Source: Cristatella mucedo (taxonomy: Eukaryota > Bryozoa > Phylactolaemata > Cristatellidae). Taken from it: a stretch of 64,000 nt of DNA. Shown in pieces: positions 31,937-42,973 of this stretch (position 1 is the stretch's first letter; each line of letters starts with the position of its first letter). Position numbers and translations under genes: made by a program. Where the stretch lies: NCBI GenBank assembly GCA_009760855.2, contig WPIO01000086.1, positions 1,659,001 to 1,723,000 of the forward strand. The letters are read 5' to 3'. A model generated the notes under the pieces. The model saw only the letters and a list, made by a program, of their open reading frames with translations, searched no databases and was not told the origin of the DNA.

Positions 31937-32105
31937 TGAGCCGTAATGGCACACTAGGTAAGGAGGATGCTTTCACGACCTCGGTCCTGCAGTCGTGCGT
32001 TTGATTCCTGTGGTGGGCGATCCTTTATCGCCCCGGCAAGCGTTGGCGATAGCTCTAAAGGCTCTTCTGTCGCTATACAAAAAGAGGCTGTTTAGTCAGC
32101 AAGGA
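31937..32105 (+). mobile_element. SINE-B copy
   Basis: Head GCCGTAATGGCACACTAGG, B-box-like GCGTTTGATTCCTG, body hairpin TATCGCC...GGCGATA, tail GGCTCTTCTGTCGC and GAGGCTGTTTAGTCAGC. Inserted into LINE-C sequence. Confidence 0.85.
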
Positions 32106-32213
32106 TTACCATTTACTATTTAAATGACTGTTAAAATTGCATAGTTTATTAGGGTGTATATTGAGATCAGTTTATGAGTTATTGGCATTACTGTTCAACG
32201 ATTTATTTTTTAG
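32106..32213 (+). other. AT-rich 3' extension of the SINE-B insertion
   Basis: This stretch is absent from the paralogous block at 42,370 and so entered with or after the SINE. Confidence 0.4.
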
Positions 32214-32410
32214 TAGGGTGAATCACTGCCTTCACAGGAGCAGGTGGTGGGAAACAGCACGGAAGGGAGGTAGGCTGTATGGTGTAGTGCTGAAAGTGTT
32301 GAAGGAAGCCCTAGTGCTGAAGCTGCTATCGGTGTCTGCCTTCATCGTTTGCATACCTGGGCGAGTTGGTAGCGAGCGTCAGCATGCAATAAGTATAAGT
32401 AAATTTAGCC
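32214..32410 (+). mobile_element. LINE-C 3' region, continued
   Basis: AGGGTGAATCACTGCCTTCACAG, GGTAGGCTGTAT and GTGTCTGCCTTCATCGTTTGC align with 42,378-42,590. The paralogue has no SINE between the two halves. Confidence 0.7.
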
Positions 32411-33945
32411 TGGATTAGATACACCGGTCCTTGCAAACTATCGCCCAGTTTCGCTTCTTCCTTTTTAAATAAAGATTCTTGAAAAAATTCTTGCTAAGCA
32501 GCATGCTGAAAATATTGAAAAGAATGAAATGTCAAAACATTTCAATCAGGGTTCAAGAGGCATCACTTCACTAAAACTGCTCTCCTCCGTGTTAATAATG
32601 ACATTCAACGTAGCAACGACGACGTGAATAACTCTGCTATATCTGCCCGCTGCCTTCGACACCATGCATCACGATGTTCTGCTGGAACGATGGAGAACAA
32701 GGATTGCTGTGACAGACAAAGCATGGTTTAAATAGTTAATATCTGACCGTGTGCGATCCGTCTCGTGTGGGGTAAGGTCTCTCACGCGAGAAGGGTCACC
32801 TGTGGAGTCCCTCATGGGTCTGTACTTGGTCCCTTGCTGTTCTTCATTTATACACAAGCTGTGTGAATAGTAATTAAGGCCAATGGAATAGGATATCACT
32901 TTTATGCTGACGACACTAAGTTGTATTTGTAATTCAAACTGTCAAAATCTGCAGCGGCAACTGAGAAACTGAATGTTTGCCTAGCCGATATTCGATCCAG
33001 GATGTCGGAAAACTTCCTGAAATTAAGTTATGATAAAAAAAAATGGCTAGTGATAGGAATCCCTAAGCGTGAGGCTGGGTTAAAAGGCTTTGCTTATCTA
33101 ATAGGAGATGCTGCTCTCATCACGTGCTTGAAATTTAGGTGTCTTTTTCAATAGCTACCTCACTTTTAAAAGCTTCATTCAGAAGACTGCTTCTGCAGCT
33201 AGTCGTCACGTCCGATCCATATTCAAGATTAGGAGCTGTCAGCAAAGTTGCTAGCAAAAATTGAACTAGCTCCTTAGTTCTGTCTCGGCTTGATTATTGC
33301 GGTTCTCTTTTGACTGGGCTTCCAAAGAAAGCTATTAGGCCACTACAGTTGACTATGAATATGGCTGCAAGGCCAGTCTTCAAGTCCATGTGGTTTAAGC
33401 ACGAGTCTCTTTTTATAAAAGAGCTAGGATGAATGCCGTTCAACCAAAGGATACAGAGCAAGGTTCTTACGCTGACCCACATGGCCCACCGCGACTTGGC
33501 TTCTTCGTACCTAGCTGAACTGTTTCATCAGTTTCAGCGTCTTGACATCCTCAGGTACTGTATGGACGATAAATTGGTTATTCCGTTCCTCCGCTTAAAG
33601 ACCGTTGGCGACAGAAGCTTCAGCTCTGCAGGTCCTAGACTCCGGAACTCGCTACCCCAATTGTTGCGCAACGACAACTACTCTTCTACTGCCAACTATG
33701 GCTCATCCTTTTCAACGGTCCTTAGCTGCTACTTCCATCGTACTCACTGCCTCAACTGCTCTTCTGACTCTGCTACGTTTCTCACTTTCTCTTTGTTGCG
33801 TGAGACGAAGTCTGTTGGCTACCGAATGCGCACCGAAAACCACTTAGGCTGTTAGTGGGCTACACAAAACTCTCCTACATAACACCCACATGGTCTTTAT
33901 GACTTTGCGGAATCACAGACGGAGATAGATTGCATTACATTACAT
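32411..33945 (+). pseudogene. LINE-B, RT to 3' end, broken
   Basis: Begins in the RT finger region (ACTATCGCCCAGTTTCGCTTC encodes YRPVSLL-like sequence), passes HFNQGSRG and the palm, where HFYADDTKLYL at about 32,896-32,930 keeps the YADD active site. The C-terminal region follows ([30 protein letters not shown]; open frame 33,433-33,855 with LTLTHMAHRDLASSYLAELF and LKTVGDRSFSSAGPRL). It ends with ATTGCATTACATTACAT near 33,940, the LINE-B pentamer tail. Many stops and shifts. 5' truncated. Confidence 0.92.
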
Positions 33946-34079
33946 AGTATAAATAACAGCAGTGTGTGTAAATTCAGCTATAGCAAGCACGAACTGTTGC
34001 CTAACTTTTGTTTACTTTTCGCAAACGCCACGTAGTCATGAATATAGTTATTATTTTGATATACATATATTTATACATA

Positions 34080-34772
34080 TTTTATTTGCAACTCACTGCT
34101 TGTTGGCCTACCAGCATGTGCAATCAGGCGATTGCAGCAGGTGCAAAACTCTGCAGCTAGGCTTGTCTGTAGTGAGCGTCGCAGTTGCCACATTAGTCCA
34201 CTTATCGCCAACCTGCACTGGCTACCAGTCAAGCAACGGATTGACTTCAAGGTTTTGTCGCTCACTTTTAGGTCCCTTTATTCTATGGCTCCAGCCTATC
34301 TCTCCGACATACTCCCCCATCAGGCCAAGCATCGTACCACCGGCTTTTCGGAATACAACGGTCTAGAAATACCTTGTACAAACCTTAAATCCTTTGGAGA
34401 CCGTGCATTTAGTTTGGATGATCCCAAAGCCTGGAACTCTCTCCCGACCTGCGTCAGAACATCCCCTGACCTGACCACATTTAAAAGGAACTTAAAAACA
34501 CACCTATTCAGGACAATCATTAGTCTGTCACTGTGATTAGTCCTTCACGTGCTTATGCGTGCTGACACTGTGCATGATGCTACTAAGCACATTTGCATGC
34601 CGACCCTGTGCATGTCACCCCTAACCATGCATGTTATTCACTTTGTTTGTTTTTCAAGCATGATTTTAGTTACCATTCAGTTGCATTTCCCTTTGCAGCA
34701 AATGTAAAGCGCCTAGAAAGAGATTAAGTTCTCTGAGGGCGCTTTATCAAGTACATTATCGTTATTGTTATT
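34080..34772 (+). pseudogene. LINE-A, ORF2 C-terminus and 3' end
   Basis: A 134-codon frame (34,132-34,536) starts at the QNSAARLVCS position and runs through HISPLIANLHWLPVKQRI, SMAPAYLSDILPHQ, PKAWNSLPTC and SPDLTTFKRNLKTHLF. The 3' untranslated region and an intact tail follow (GCGCCTAGAAAGAGATTAAG, CGCTTTATCAAGTACATTA, then ATT repeats). 5' truncated at about 34,085. A SINE-A follows at once. Confidence 0.93.
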
Positions 34773-34773
34773 A

Positions 34774-34912
34774 TTTTTATTGAACTCTAAGAAAACTTCA
34801 TCTCTATTTAGGCGCTTTACATGCGCCAAAGAAATCGTGTCATGACCTCAACCCGATCATGTTCGGTGCAACCACCTTAACCCCTAGACCTAACCAGCTG
34901 GGACGTGGCTTA
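34774..34912 (-). mobile_element. SINE-A copy
   Basis: Tail TCTAAGAAAACTTCATCTC, GGCGCTTTACATG, body with GACCTCAACCCGATC, head ACCACCTTAACCCC and CCAGCTGG at the right. It sits directly behind the LINE-A tail. Confidence 0.75.
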
Positions 34913-36064
34913 GCCGAGACCTCAAAAAGAGCAGCATCAAGGAATCAAGACAGTGCTCTGAGCTATAGCTACAGCTATAGCTTCAGCAGTAGATATATTT
35001 GTAAATATATATATATATTTTTTTTTTTACCAAATACCAGTATAATTTGAGCGGCAGCTGATAGCCGAAAGCGCTCTCAGCAGCTCTCACTCACAGCAGC
35101 CTCAAGTCGTTTTGGGAACATATGCTTGTCCAAAACAACTTCCCGTTCAAGCACGAGATAGCCGAAGCACATATCGATGATTAATTATGTTGCAATTAAG
35201 TGACTACGAGCTCTGGATTGGAGCGCTGGCTGAATTCATTTCGGCTGTGAGTATAGCTTCTTGCTTAATTTGACTTGTATATCCCGATGCCGACACATTA
35301 TATCTGCTGAATGCGGCAGACATTTTCGCTTCTAGTAGGCAATTGCAGTGTAGCTTCTCGACGTTTGATGGACGATAAAAAACAAGTGAGGGACAGGAAA
35401 TACGAGCGCGGTCTAGAATGATGCTCGTTTTCCCGGCAGGCCTCGAGCCCAGCGTCCTCTGTCTCTAGAGAGGTTACCCGAAGGTAAGCCCAGCTGATAC
35501 ATTGCAGAGCCTTTCATTGGCCAATAGCGTGAACTGACAACTGGGCTAGCAATGAAACGAACGAGAGGCGACTCACTCCCATTCTTAGCTGCAATAGGGT
35601 GAATTGGCATTAACACTGCTGGGCCGTGAAGGTGGGGTAAGATTACCAAAACGCGAGCCGGGGCAATACTGGTCGCCATATCCAAACGACACAGCACAAC
35701 GTTGTGAAACTGGGTTCTATCCATGACCCTTCTATGCTAGCGGCATATGCTGGGATTTATGGTTGAATCTCGATCCTGACTGAAATGACTGATTAAACGT
35801 AGCATTCATTTAATTTTATGAAATTGAGAACCGTAGGGTCTGCAACCCACAGCTTGGCCTGCTACCTTTACAATCTGCCTGGCCGAATATCCCTCCGGAA
35901 TTGGGCTTCTCGTGCAGCTGCAGCATACTGGGAGCAATGCCAGCACGTGGCAGCCGGCTACAATCAGCCGAATCTAGCAGGTCATGAATGCTGATCTACA
36001 CATAGTTGTGAGCCATTCGTTTACTTCCAATTTACTTGCAATGATCTTCGAGGGGCTGCAACAA
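34913..36064. other. Unassigned; moderately GC-rich part at 35,400-35,740
   Basis: A minus-strand frame of 103 codons (35,413-35,724: ARVLVILPHLHGPAVLMPI, then an Arg-rich end) stands in a local GC rise. GGGCTCGAGGCCTG near 35,440 on the minus strand resembles a tRNA B box, so a further SINE is possible. An AT microsatellite lies at about 35,003-35,030. Confidence 0.35.
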
Positions 36065-36880
36065 TGACATTGAAAATATAATTACACTTTTAGCATACCC
36101 TCAGAGAACTTAATATGGACCAGCAGACTTTTTAAAGGTAACAAACAAGGCACAGTTGAACGGCTATGGTTAAGCAGGTTCAAAGACGACAAGCGCAGTA
36201 GGTTTATAGATGACATGCACACGGCCCTAATGCACGTATTTTTGGTGGAAGCATGCACACAAAGGACGAATGCCAAAAATCTACATAACGTTTTTGATAC
36301 AAATTTCAGTTTTCCAAGACATTTAGAGTGCCAAAATATCAGGGGACATCCTGATGCCACTCCGAGGTAAGTACCGCATGTAGGCAGAATTTAAATCACA
36401 GGCAACCTTATCAAAGGTTTGTAGGGTACATGCAAGCTTTGTGTAAACGATTATATTAAAGCGTTGCTTACAATGTGATGCATGTTAACGGTGTACATCT
36501 ATTTGAAGACTGAAGGCGAAAACTGGAAACCTAGAAGTTGGTTACCCTAATTCTCACATGAACGCATCGCTTAACGGAAATCCCGCGCGAGTCGGAAAAA
36601 TTTGTCGTATCTGGCCACTAAGATGCTTTTAACCGATGGACTTCCCAGCACAGTTTAGCACTAAAAGTAAACATCCCATTCCACAGGCTCGAAGATATGC
36701 AAGCTGGAAGTTACACAAAGGAGACGCGATGTCACAAATACATCAATCAATTGCCACTTAGTATCCCTATCTGACCAACTTCAAATGTCAGCGTTCTTAT
36801 GTAGCTGAAACAAGGTGGACTTCGCAGGCAAACCAACGCAGTTATCAAGTCGTAGGAAACTTAGAAGGACGACGTGTAGG
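36065..36880 (-). mobile_element. LINE-A, very diverged
   Basis: Tail-like ATTACACTTTTAGCATACC with CTCAGAGAACTTAAT, 3' untranslated pieces (GATGACATGCACACGGCC, AGCATGCACACAAAGGACG), then ORF2-derived GATGTCACAAATACATCAATC and TTATGTAGCTGAAACAAGG. No open frame of note. Confidence 0.6.
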
Positions 36881-37424
36881 GGTGAATTTTGCATGCAAAA
36901 ATGTACCAAGGAATCATTAAGGAGTGCTATCAGTTAGGCCTCAAGTGCCGAATAGACTCTTCACGCGACGTGGACCAGATGAGTAAATTACTTAACCTCC
37001 CAATTTAGCAAACACGGACTGTATATTTCAGCCTCAATCTTTTACATTTAGCAGCTTTAAGCACTAAGCTAAAGTAGGTGTATCATATTTCCAGTAATAG
37101 TCGAGATGCATGGTTCTTAGATTAAGCGAGCTCAAAATCATTGCAGGCATCTCAGGCTCGAGTAATTTAGAGACTTTTTCTTGCTTTCGGTTGCTGTCTG
37201 AACGAACTAGGCAAACGAAAAGAGCTTCGGAAACATAGTTCGCTGCACCCAAGCAGCTGATATTTAAAATTCAAGTCCTTGGCATTTCATGCACCTGAAG
37301 ACGCTCGAGATTTAGGTTCATGTTGGAAATCAATGTGGTACGCGATAGCTTTACTCGCAAGCGCTTTATTGAATCGATCAAGTCTCAGTTTCTGGTATGC
37401 TATATCTTGGCCGATCAGAATTAC
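36881..37424. other. Unassigned sequence
   Basis: A minus-strand frame at 37,064-37,252 is not convincing on its own. Nothing else recognised. Confidence 0.5.
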
Positions 37425-37492
37425 GTGCATATACAATCTCCAGCAGCTGTCTCGTGGTGATCTTAACGTCACCGGCAGACAAGCGACAGTAC
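37425..37492 (-). CDS. Candidate 68-bp internal exon
   Basis: On the minus strand a pyrimidine-rich tract and TCCTGCAG (acceptor at 37,494-37,493) precede a frame reading YCRLSAGDVKITTRQLLEIV, and GCAC/GTAATT gives a possible donor at 37,424-37,423. The length leaves one extra base on each side of 22 codons. No family is recognised. Short enough to be chance. Confidence 0.2.
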
Positions 37493-39379
37493 CTGCAGGA
37501 GAAGCAGTGTCAGCAAAACTAGCCCATTTGGCTTAAGAATACAAACCATGGTGCCACCTCACGGTGATAGCAGCAGTTCTTTTGGAGGTCGTGCTCTGTG
37601 TTAAAAGCTTAGGCAGTGCACTTAAACTTTGCAGGCAGGCTACTTGGATAGCAGACTGTGTTAAATGCAAGCTAGCAGTGATAAGGCTTGAAGTGGTCAG
37701 AGATTGAGAAGAACCCCGTTAGCAGCCGACTTCATTTATGGAAATCTGTCGTAAAGATCATAGACAGCTTTTTAGTACCTGCGAGCCAGTTTTTATTCCA
37801 GCCTGAGATGTCTCCTAGGACTGATGACACCTCAGGTCCGAGTGACCAGATTTAGTGCTATTGGCAAGATGGGACTATTTGCAGCCCCGTTTGGGGATAA
37901 TGATTGCAGAAAAAGTGGATGCAATTTTACGTAACTGCACAAAAGTGACCCAACACACCTAGGCTTCCAAAAGTAACTTTTGCCTAAAATGGTTTGAATA
38001 CTCGTAAGAGTGGCATGACGTCACCCAAATCTAAAAATTGCAAAATTTGACGATTAAAAGAACTTCTAACTGGCAGCAGAAGACTCGAATATAGCTATAT
38101 AATTATAACAGTATCCAAGCTTGATTTGTCGGCAAGCCCCTATTACCACAAAAGCTGTTTGATTCTTTTTATGGCCATAAATTACTGGCATTGCTCATTT
38201 GGCAACGAATAAAAATTATATCACCAAAAGGCTCCGATCAAATCTTTAGCCAATGTCTGCTTCCTGGTCAGGGTGAGCCTATCTTGACTCCTAAAGGTGA
38301 GGAAGAGAGCATTAGCAGGGGTTACCCAGTCGTTTGAATAATCGCTCAACTTGAATTAGCCAGATATGTTTTACTGTTAAAGATTTATGTTTCTTTTTTT
38401 CCAGATGCTTCTCTTAGGAGAACCACTTCCCGGCGTCTAAGTCATACTCTCAATTGGACGACTGTCACACCAGGAACACTGCACTTTGCATAGGATCCTG
38501 GCCAAACGGTGAACTCCGGCCTTCCATTACCGGTATCAAAAAATGAATGTCGTGCAAGAGTACTGTGGCGTAATAAAAATCGAAGGAGTAGATTTATTAT
38601 TTCGGCGATGGTAAAATAAAAGTCTCGTTCGGATCTAAAGACCTCAGAAAGCAGCAACTCACAGGGCTTTCCAATTAGTGCCAGTGGCCCTACAGAAAGC
38701 CTACAAACTCGGGACTGGTTGCTAGCCGGCTGTGACCAATGCCCTGAGCACTCTGTCGTCCGGAGTAAAATGGGCTAGCACTGCCAATCTAGATTACCTA
38801 TATAATTTGCATACACAGAAATTCAACCATTTTTTATTTTGACATTCATTGATCGCGACATTAATCAACTTCTCACCTGATCCTGTTAGCCAACTTGCGT
38901 GTCAGTTATCTATCACAATATTTGTCATGCATTTCCTAGTCTAAACTAAGCTATTGATTCACACTGTATTTAATCATTGCAAGACAGTAATGAGGCAGCC
39001 TTACTTCTTCTACTTCTGAGTTATATGGCACTTCGATATAATTGTAGTTAATATCTCGAGCTGGTATTTTAATAGCCTGATATTTCGTTAGTTCTGCCAC
39101 TTCAATCGAAATCACTATTATAATTCTAATTGTGAACATACTTCTAACATATTCACTTGGGCTATTTTCGAAATGTCGTTTCAGCACTGCCTAATTGCCT
39201 AGTGGCTGCAGTATTATTTGCTTATACAGTGGCGGGAACTAAATAGGGTCTAATCTAGTAAGTCGACTAAATAAAGATTGTCTAGTGACGAAGAAACGTA
39301 ATCTGCTAGAATAAGTGTAGATTACTTTCGGGATTATGAGGTTTGGTAGAGGTACTTTTACTAAATTATATGATTAATA
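37493..39379. other. Unassigned sequence
   Basis: Only short frames on both strands (38,442-38,657 and 38,951-39,187 minus) without recognisable motifs. Confidence 0.55.
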
Positions 39380-39445
39380 ATGCTTTGATTAAGCTCACTC
39401 GCAGAACTCGATCACTTTCTAGGCCATTAACAGTTGTGGATAAGG
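39380..39445 (-). mobile_element. LINE-A tail remnant
   Basis: TTGATTAAGCTCACTCGCAG, GAACTCGATCACTTTCTAGG and a TTAACAG-like end keep the tail order. Very short and diverged. Confidence 0.45.
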
Positions 39446-39490
39446 AAGTGCGAGCAAATTCTTAAATCTTTAAACTCATATGTCCTTTAT

Positions 39491-39664
39491 TGAAAAACCT
39501 CTGATGGATGACGCATTGTCATCTGTAATAGTAAAGATCACGAAAAATCATGCGGATTGAAGGATATGAAATTTTCAATAAAACCTCTGATGGATGACGC
39601 ATTGTCATCTGTAACAGTAAAGATCACGAAAAATCATGCGGATTAAAGGACATGAAGTTTTCAA
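39491..39664. repeat. 86-bp tandem duplication, two copies
   Basis: Units start ACCTCTGATGGATGACGC at 39,497 and 39,583, period 86 bp, with only a handful of differences. Each unit has a small hairpin (GATGAC, GCATT loop, GTCATC). Both units end in TTTTCAATA, and a related inverted stretch (TATGTCCTTTATTGAAAA) lies just left of the first. Confidence 0.95.
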
Positions 39665-39689
39665 TAGCAATTTCACATCCTGATAGCCT

Positions 39690-39880
39690 CTCTAAGGTCA
39701 TAGCGGAGCCAGTATGCTTCATAGAATGCACTAAAGGTAAAGTGCAGTGCGTAGCCGAGTCTGGAGAGTGATTAGGACACTTACTTAGAGAGACGTAGAA
39801 GCGGAGGATAGCTGGAAAATATGTGCTATAATCAGCAGGAGGCCATTACTTGTAGTTGCAAGTGATGCTAGGCAATGAAT
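39690..39880 (-). mobile_element. LINE-B/C ORF2 fragment, diverged
   Basis: GAGTCTGGAGAGTGATTAGG, then GACGTAGAAGC and GGAAAATATGTGCTATAATC align with the minus LINE-B copy at about 51,065-51,150. Confidence 0.55.
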
Positions 39881-40029
39881 TTTAGTGTGTGTGACTTTCA
39901 GAGGAAAAATGATAGACGTAAACGTCCTTTAAGCTAAGAAATTGAACAGCTACTTTTACTAACACGCAGAACCTGAAGGCACGAGGTGACTTACACTATT
40001 GCAGCAGTTAGGAATATGCATAGCAGCCA

Positions 40030-40595
40030 AGCCTTTTTGTGCTTTTTGGGTCAACTTACGAACTTCGTTTTGTATCTGTTTGGATGCCGGTTGAGCAACG
40101 GATTCAGTTCAAGGTTCTTACGCTGACCCACAAGGCCCACCACGGCTTGGCTCCTTCATACTAGCTGAACTGCTGCATCAGTTTCAGCCTGTTCGCCCCC
40201 TAAGGTCCTTTGTGGACAAAAAATTACCTGTCCCATTCTCTCGTTTAAAGACCGTTGGCGACATTGGCGACAAAAGCTTTAGCTCTGCAGGTCCTCGACT
40301 GTGGAACTCGCTTCAGCATTTCTTACGCAACAACAACTACTCTCCTACTGCCGGCTATGGCTCATCCTTTTCAGCGGTCCTGGGCTGCTACTTTCATGAT
40401 ACTCACTACCTCAACTGCTCTCCTGACTCTGCTATGCTTCCCACTTTCTTTTTGTTGCGTGAGACGAAGTCTGTTGGCTACCGAATGCGAACCAAAAGCC
40501 GCATAGGCTGTCAGTTCGCTATACAAAACTATCCTACATAACCCCAACATGGTCTTTATGAATTTGTGGAGTTACAGAAGGAGATACAACGAGAA
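40030..40595 (+). pseudogene. LINE-B, ORF2 C-terminus and 3' end
   Basis: Starts near the GWLPVEQRI position (GGATGCCGGTTGAGCAACGG), continues KVLTLTHKAHHGLAPS, then an open frame 40,212-40,541 with LKTVGDIGDKSFSSAGPRLW (a GDI/GDK microduplication relative to the other copies), FSAVLGCYFHDTHYLNC and ETKSVGYRMRT. Ends with GGAGTTACAGAAGGAGATAC but without a clear pentamer tail. Confidence 0.9.
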
Positions 40596-40674
40596 GCCAC
40601 TAAAGGTCTTAAGGAAGAAGATGAACTGGGTCAAATCTCCGTGTTTTGTAAACCAGCTGTGAAGCCATATTCAT

Positions 40675-41530
40675 AATGATAGTAATAATAATGCACTTGA
40701 AAAAACACTCTCAGAGAACTCAATCTCTTTCTGTGCACTTTCTTTTAATTGCAAAGAGATCACGATTGAACGGTGAGTAATATCATGTTTGATAAACACC
40801 ATGAACAACATGGTTATGGGCGACACGCACGGTGTCAGCCTGCACCGTGCTCGTCGCCCATAACCATTGTCAGCCTGCACGTGCGGTTAATGGCAGCATG
40901 CACAGCGTCAGCATGCACAAGCACGTTAAGGACGAATCACAGGGACCCTGCTGTCCTAAATATGTGGATTTTTAAGTTATTTTGAAATATGGTCAACTCA
41001 GGGGATGATTTGACACAAGTTGGGAATAGGTTCCAGGCATTGGGAGCATACGAACTAAATGCACGGTCTCCAAAAGATTTCAGATTTGTACGACGTATCG
41101 GTTAACTGTTGGATTCCTAAAAGCGAGTGGTACGATGCTTAGCCTGGTGGGGAATAGATCACAGAGATAGGCAGGAGCCAGATAATAAAGTGACCTAAAA
41201 GTGAGTGAAAAAACCTAAAGTCGATCCGTTGCTGGACTGGTAGCTAGTGCAGGTCGGCGATAAGTAGTGCCATGTGGCAACTGCGATGCTCACGACTGAC
41301 AAGCCTAGCTGCAGAGTTTTGCACCAGCTGTAGTTGCCTTTTTTCGCATGCCTAATCCCAAATTGTAGCAAAGTTATGTATCTGAAATTCAGCAGACTTG
41401 ATTGTGGAGCTGATGTCGTCGTGTAATGAGAGGTCACTTAGGAATACGACACCTAGATTTCAAGCTGATTCGACAGGAGATACGCTGGCTGAGCCAATTT
41501 TGAGCGTCGGCCGTTCCAATTTCTGACTTT
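40675..41530 (-). pseudogene. LINE-A, ORF2 C-terminus and 3' end, broken
   Basis: (AAT)n and tail at the left, 3' untranslated region carrying a long hairpin (40,812-40,865), then ORF2 C-terminal sequence with frame breaks: minus frame 41,195-41,437 around CKTLQLGLSV is out of frame with the true product. Near 41,345 a 100-base stretch of ORF2 is missing compared with the copy at 20,190. Confidence 0.88.
40812..40865. repeat. 54-bp hairpin in a LINE-A 3' region
   Basis: Arms of 23 nt: GGTTATGGGCGAC and GCACGGTG on the left pair with CACCGTGC and GTCGCCCATAACC on the right, with one unpaired position per arm and an 8-base loop TCAGCCTG. Other LINE-A copies have only the left arm, so the right arm is a local inverted copy. 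Confidence 0.9.
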
Positions 41531-41726
41531 CATTGAATTGGCCCATAACTGATTAATTAATTCGTAGATAGCTGAGGTGGCCTAGTGGGTTTTTTACTCA
41601 GCCAAAAAGCGATTACAAAAATACAAAATTTGACAGGAGTAAGAAACAAGTTAATAATCTCAATGGACAGAATAGGGTGCTATCGATGAACGAAGAAGCT
41701 GTCTAATTCTGAGGTCCTATATTCAA

Positions 41727-42595
41727 AACTAATTTGCAGCATCCATTTCAGCGTTTCTCGCCGAGGCATTTCCTGGAAAGTACTTCAGCTGTACTGCCAC
41801 TAAGTTTAAAAAAGTCGCCGACGGAAGATTTTTTGTCCATGTCCAAGACTGAGAAACTCATTCCTACTGTTCGTAGCTTTGGACACCCAATTAACTGCGG
41901 CCGAATACGGCAAATGAGTTCCCGCCGTCCCAACAGCCTGCGTCTATGCTACTTACTACGTCAACTGCTCTATGGTGGTTGAGCTTCTCAGCATCTATTG
42001 CTTTGCTAGATAAAGTTTTTAAGCTACTAGAGGCACATCTTAAGCACCATCTTCTGTGTACAGTTAATGCGAAAATCTGTAGTACACAAAACATTTCTTT
42101 CTTTAAGGAATTACAGACGGGCATGCAAAGTCTGTATATACTGGCTACAGCGCTTGTTAACGGCAGCTTGCGATGCGAACTAATTGTAACACTATGTTTC
42201 AAACTAACTTAAATGAATTTCGATAGCACAAGTCATTAGAAAGCGCTGCCTCACAAAGCATAAAAACTACAACTGAGTGCAACGAATGGAATTCTATAAA
42301 TTTATGGGGTGATACTACTCAGGTGGATCAAGAATGTAAACACGCAAGCAGTGGCTGAGCTGCAAGCATATTCACCAGGGTGAGCCACTGTCTGGACAGG
42401 AGCAGGCATTGGAAAACAAGGTGGATTGAATAAGGCTGTATCGTATAACGCTGCAAGCATTTACGGAATGCACGAGTGTTGAATCCCCCACCAGTGTCTG
42501 CCTTTAGTTGTTCGTATACCGGCGTGAGCTTTGTGTCAGAGCGTCAGAATTCAGTAGTATGAGTAAATGCTGAGGCAGCACCATTTGTAGATAAA
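41727..42595 (+). pseudogene. LINE-C 3' part, broken
   Basis: Colinear with 31,310-32,410 but without the SINE-B. The first 250 bases align with the end of LINE-B ORF2: AAGTCGCCGACGGAAGATTT at the TVGDRSF position and ATGCTACTTACTACGTCAAC near its end. The rest is a long 3' region including GTGAGCCACTGTCTGGACAG and GTGTCTGCCTTTAGTTG. Short frames on both strands are incidental. Confidence 0.65.
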
Positions 42596-42606
42596 TCGTA
42601 ACGGTA

Positions 42607-42750
42607 AAAATAAAATATGATCATTTTCTATAGCACCTGAAGAGAACTTAATCTGTATTCAGGTGCTTCACATATCCCTCGGGGAACGAGCCCGTGAACT
42701 CAGCCTGACCTTGATCGGAGAGAGAACCCTAACCCCTGGACGAAACCAGC
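42607..42750 (-). mobile_element. SINE-A copy
   Basis: Tail TAGCACCTGAAGAGAACTTA, GGTGCTTCACATATCCC, body CGAGCCCGTGAACTCAGCC, head AACCCCTGGACGAAACCAGC. Minus orientation. Confidence 0.8.
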
Positions 42751-42973
42751 AGCGGACTCAATTATGACTGATGATTAAAAGCTTCAAATAGCTCATGCTA
42801 TATCGAGCGACCCTTAAAATTCAGTCTACAGGTTTTACTGCTTGCAAATGCCATTTAGCTTAAATGCAACCGGTAGTTTGACGTGGCTTTACCGAGACCA
42901 TGAAGAAAGCTGCATCTAAGTAGCACGAATGAGCGGGACGATATGATTGGAGGCAGATACCACACACTGCTCT
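42607..42973. repeat. Direct duplication A, left of Gypsy-2
   Basis: From about 42,645 to 42,973 it is a near copy of 49,768-50,097 (CATATCCCTCGGGGA, GATGATTAAAAGCTTCAAAT, CTATATCGAGCGACCCTTAA, GCAGATACCACACACTGCTCT). The left part is a minus-strand SINE-A (42,607-42,750). It ends exactly where the 5' LTR starts. Confidence 0.93.

Noticed and set aside
39491-39664. CRISPR-like repeat
   Set aside because: Only two long units with no spacers, in a eukaryotic context.
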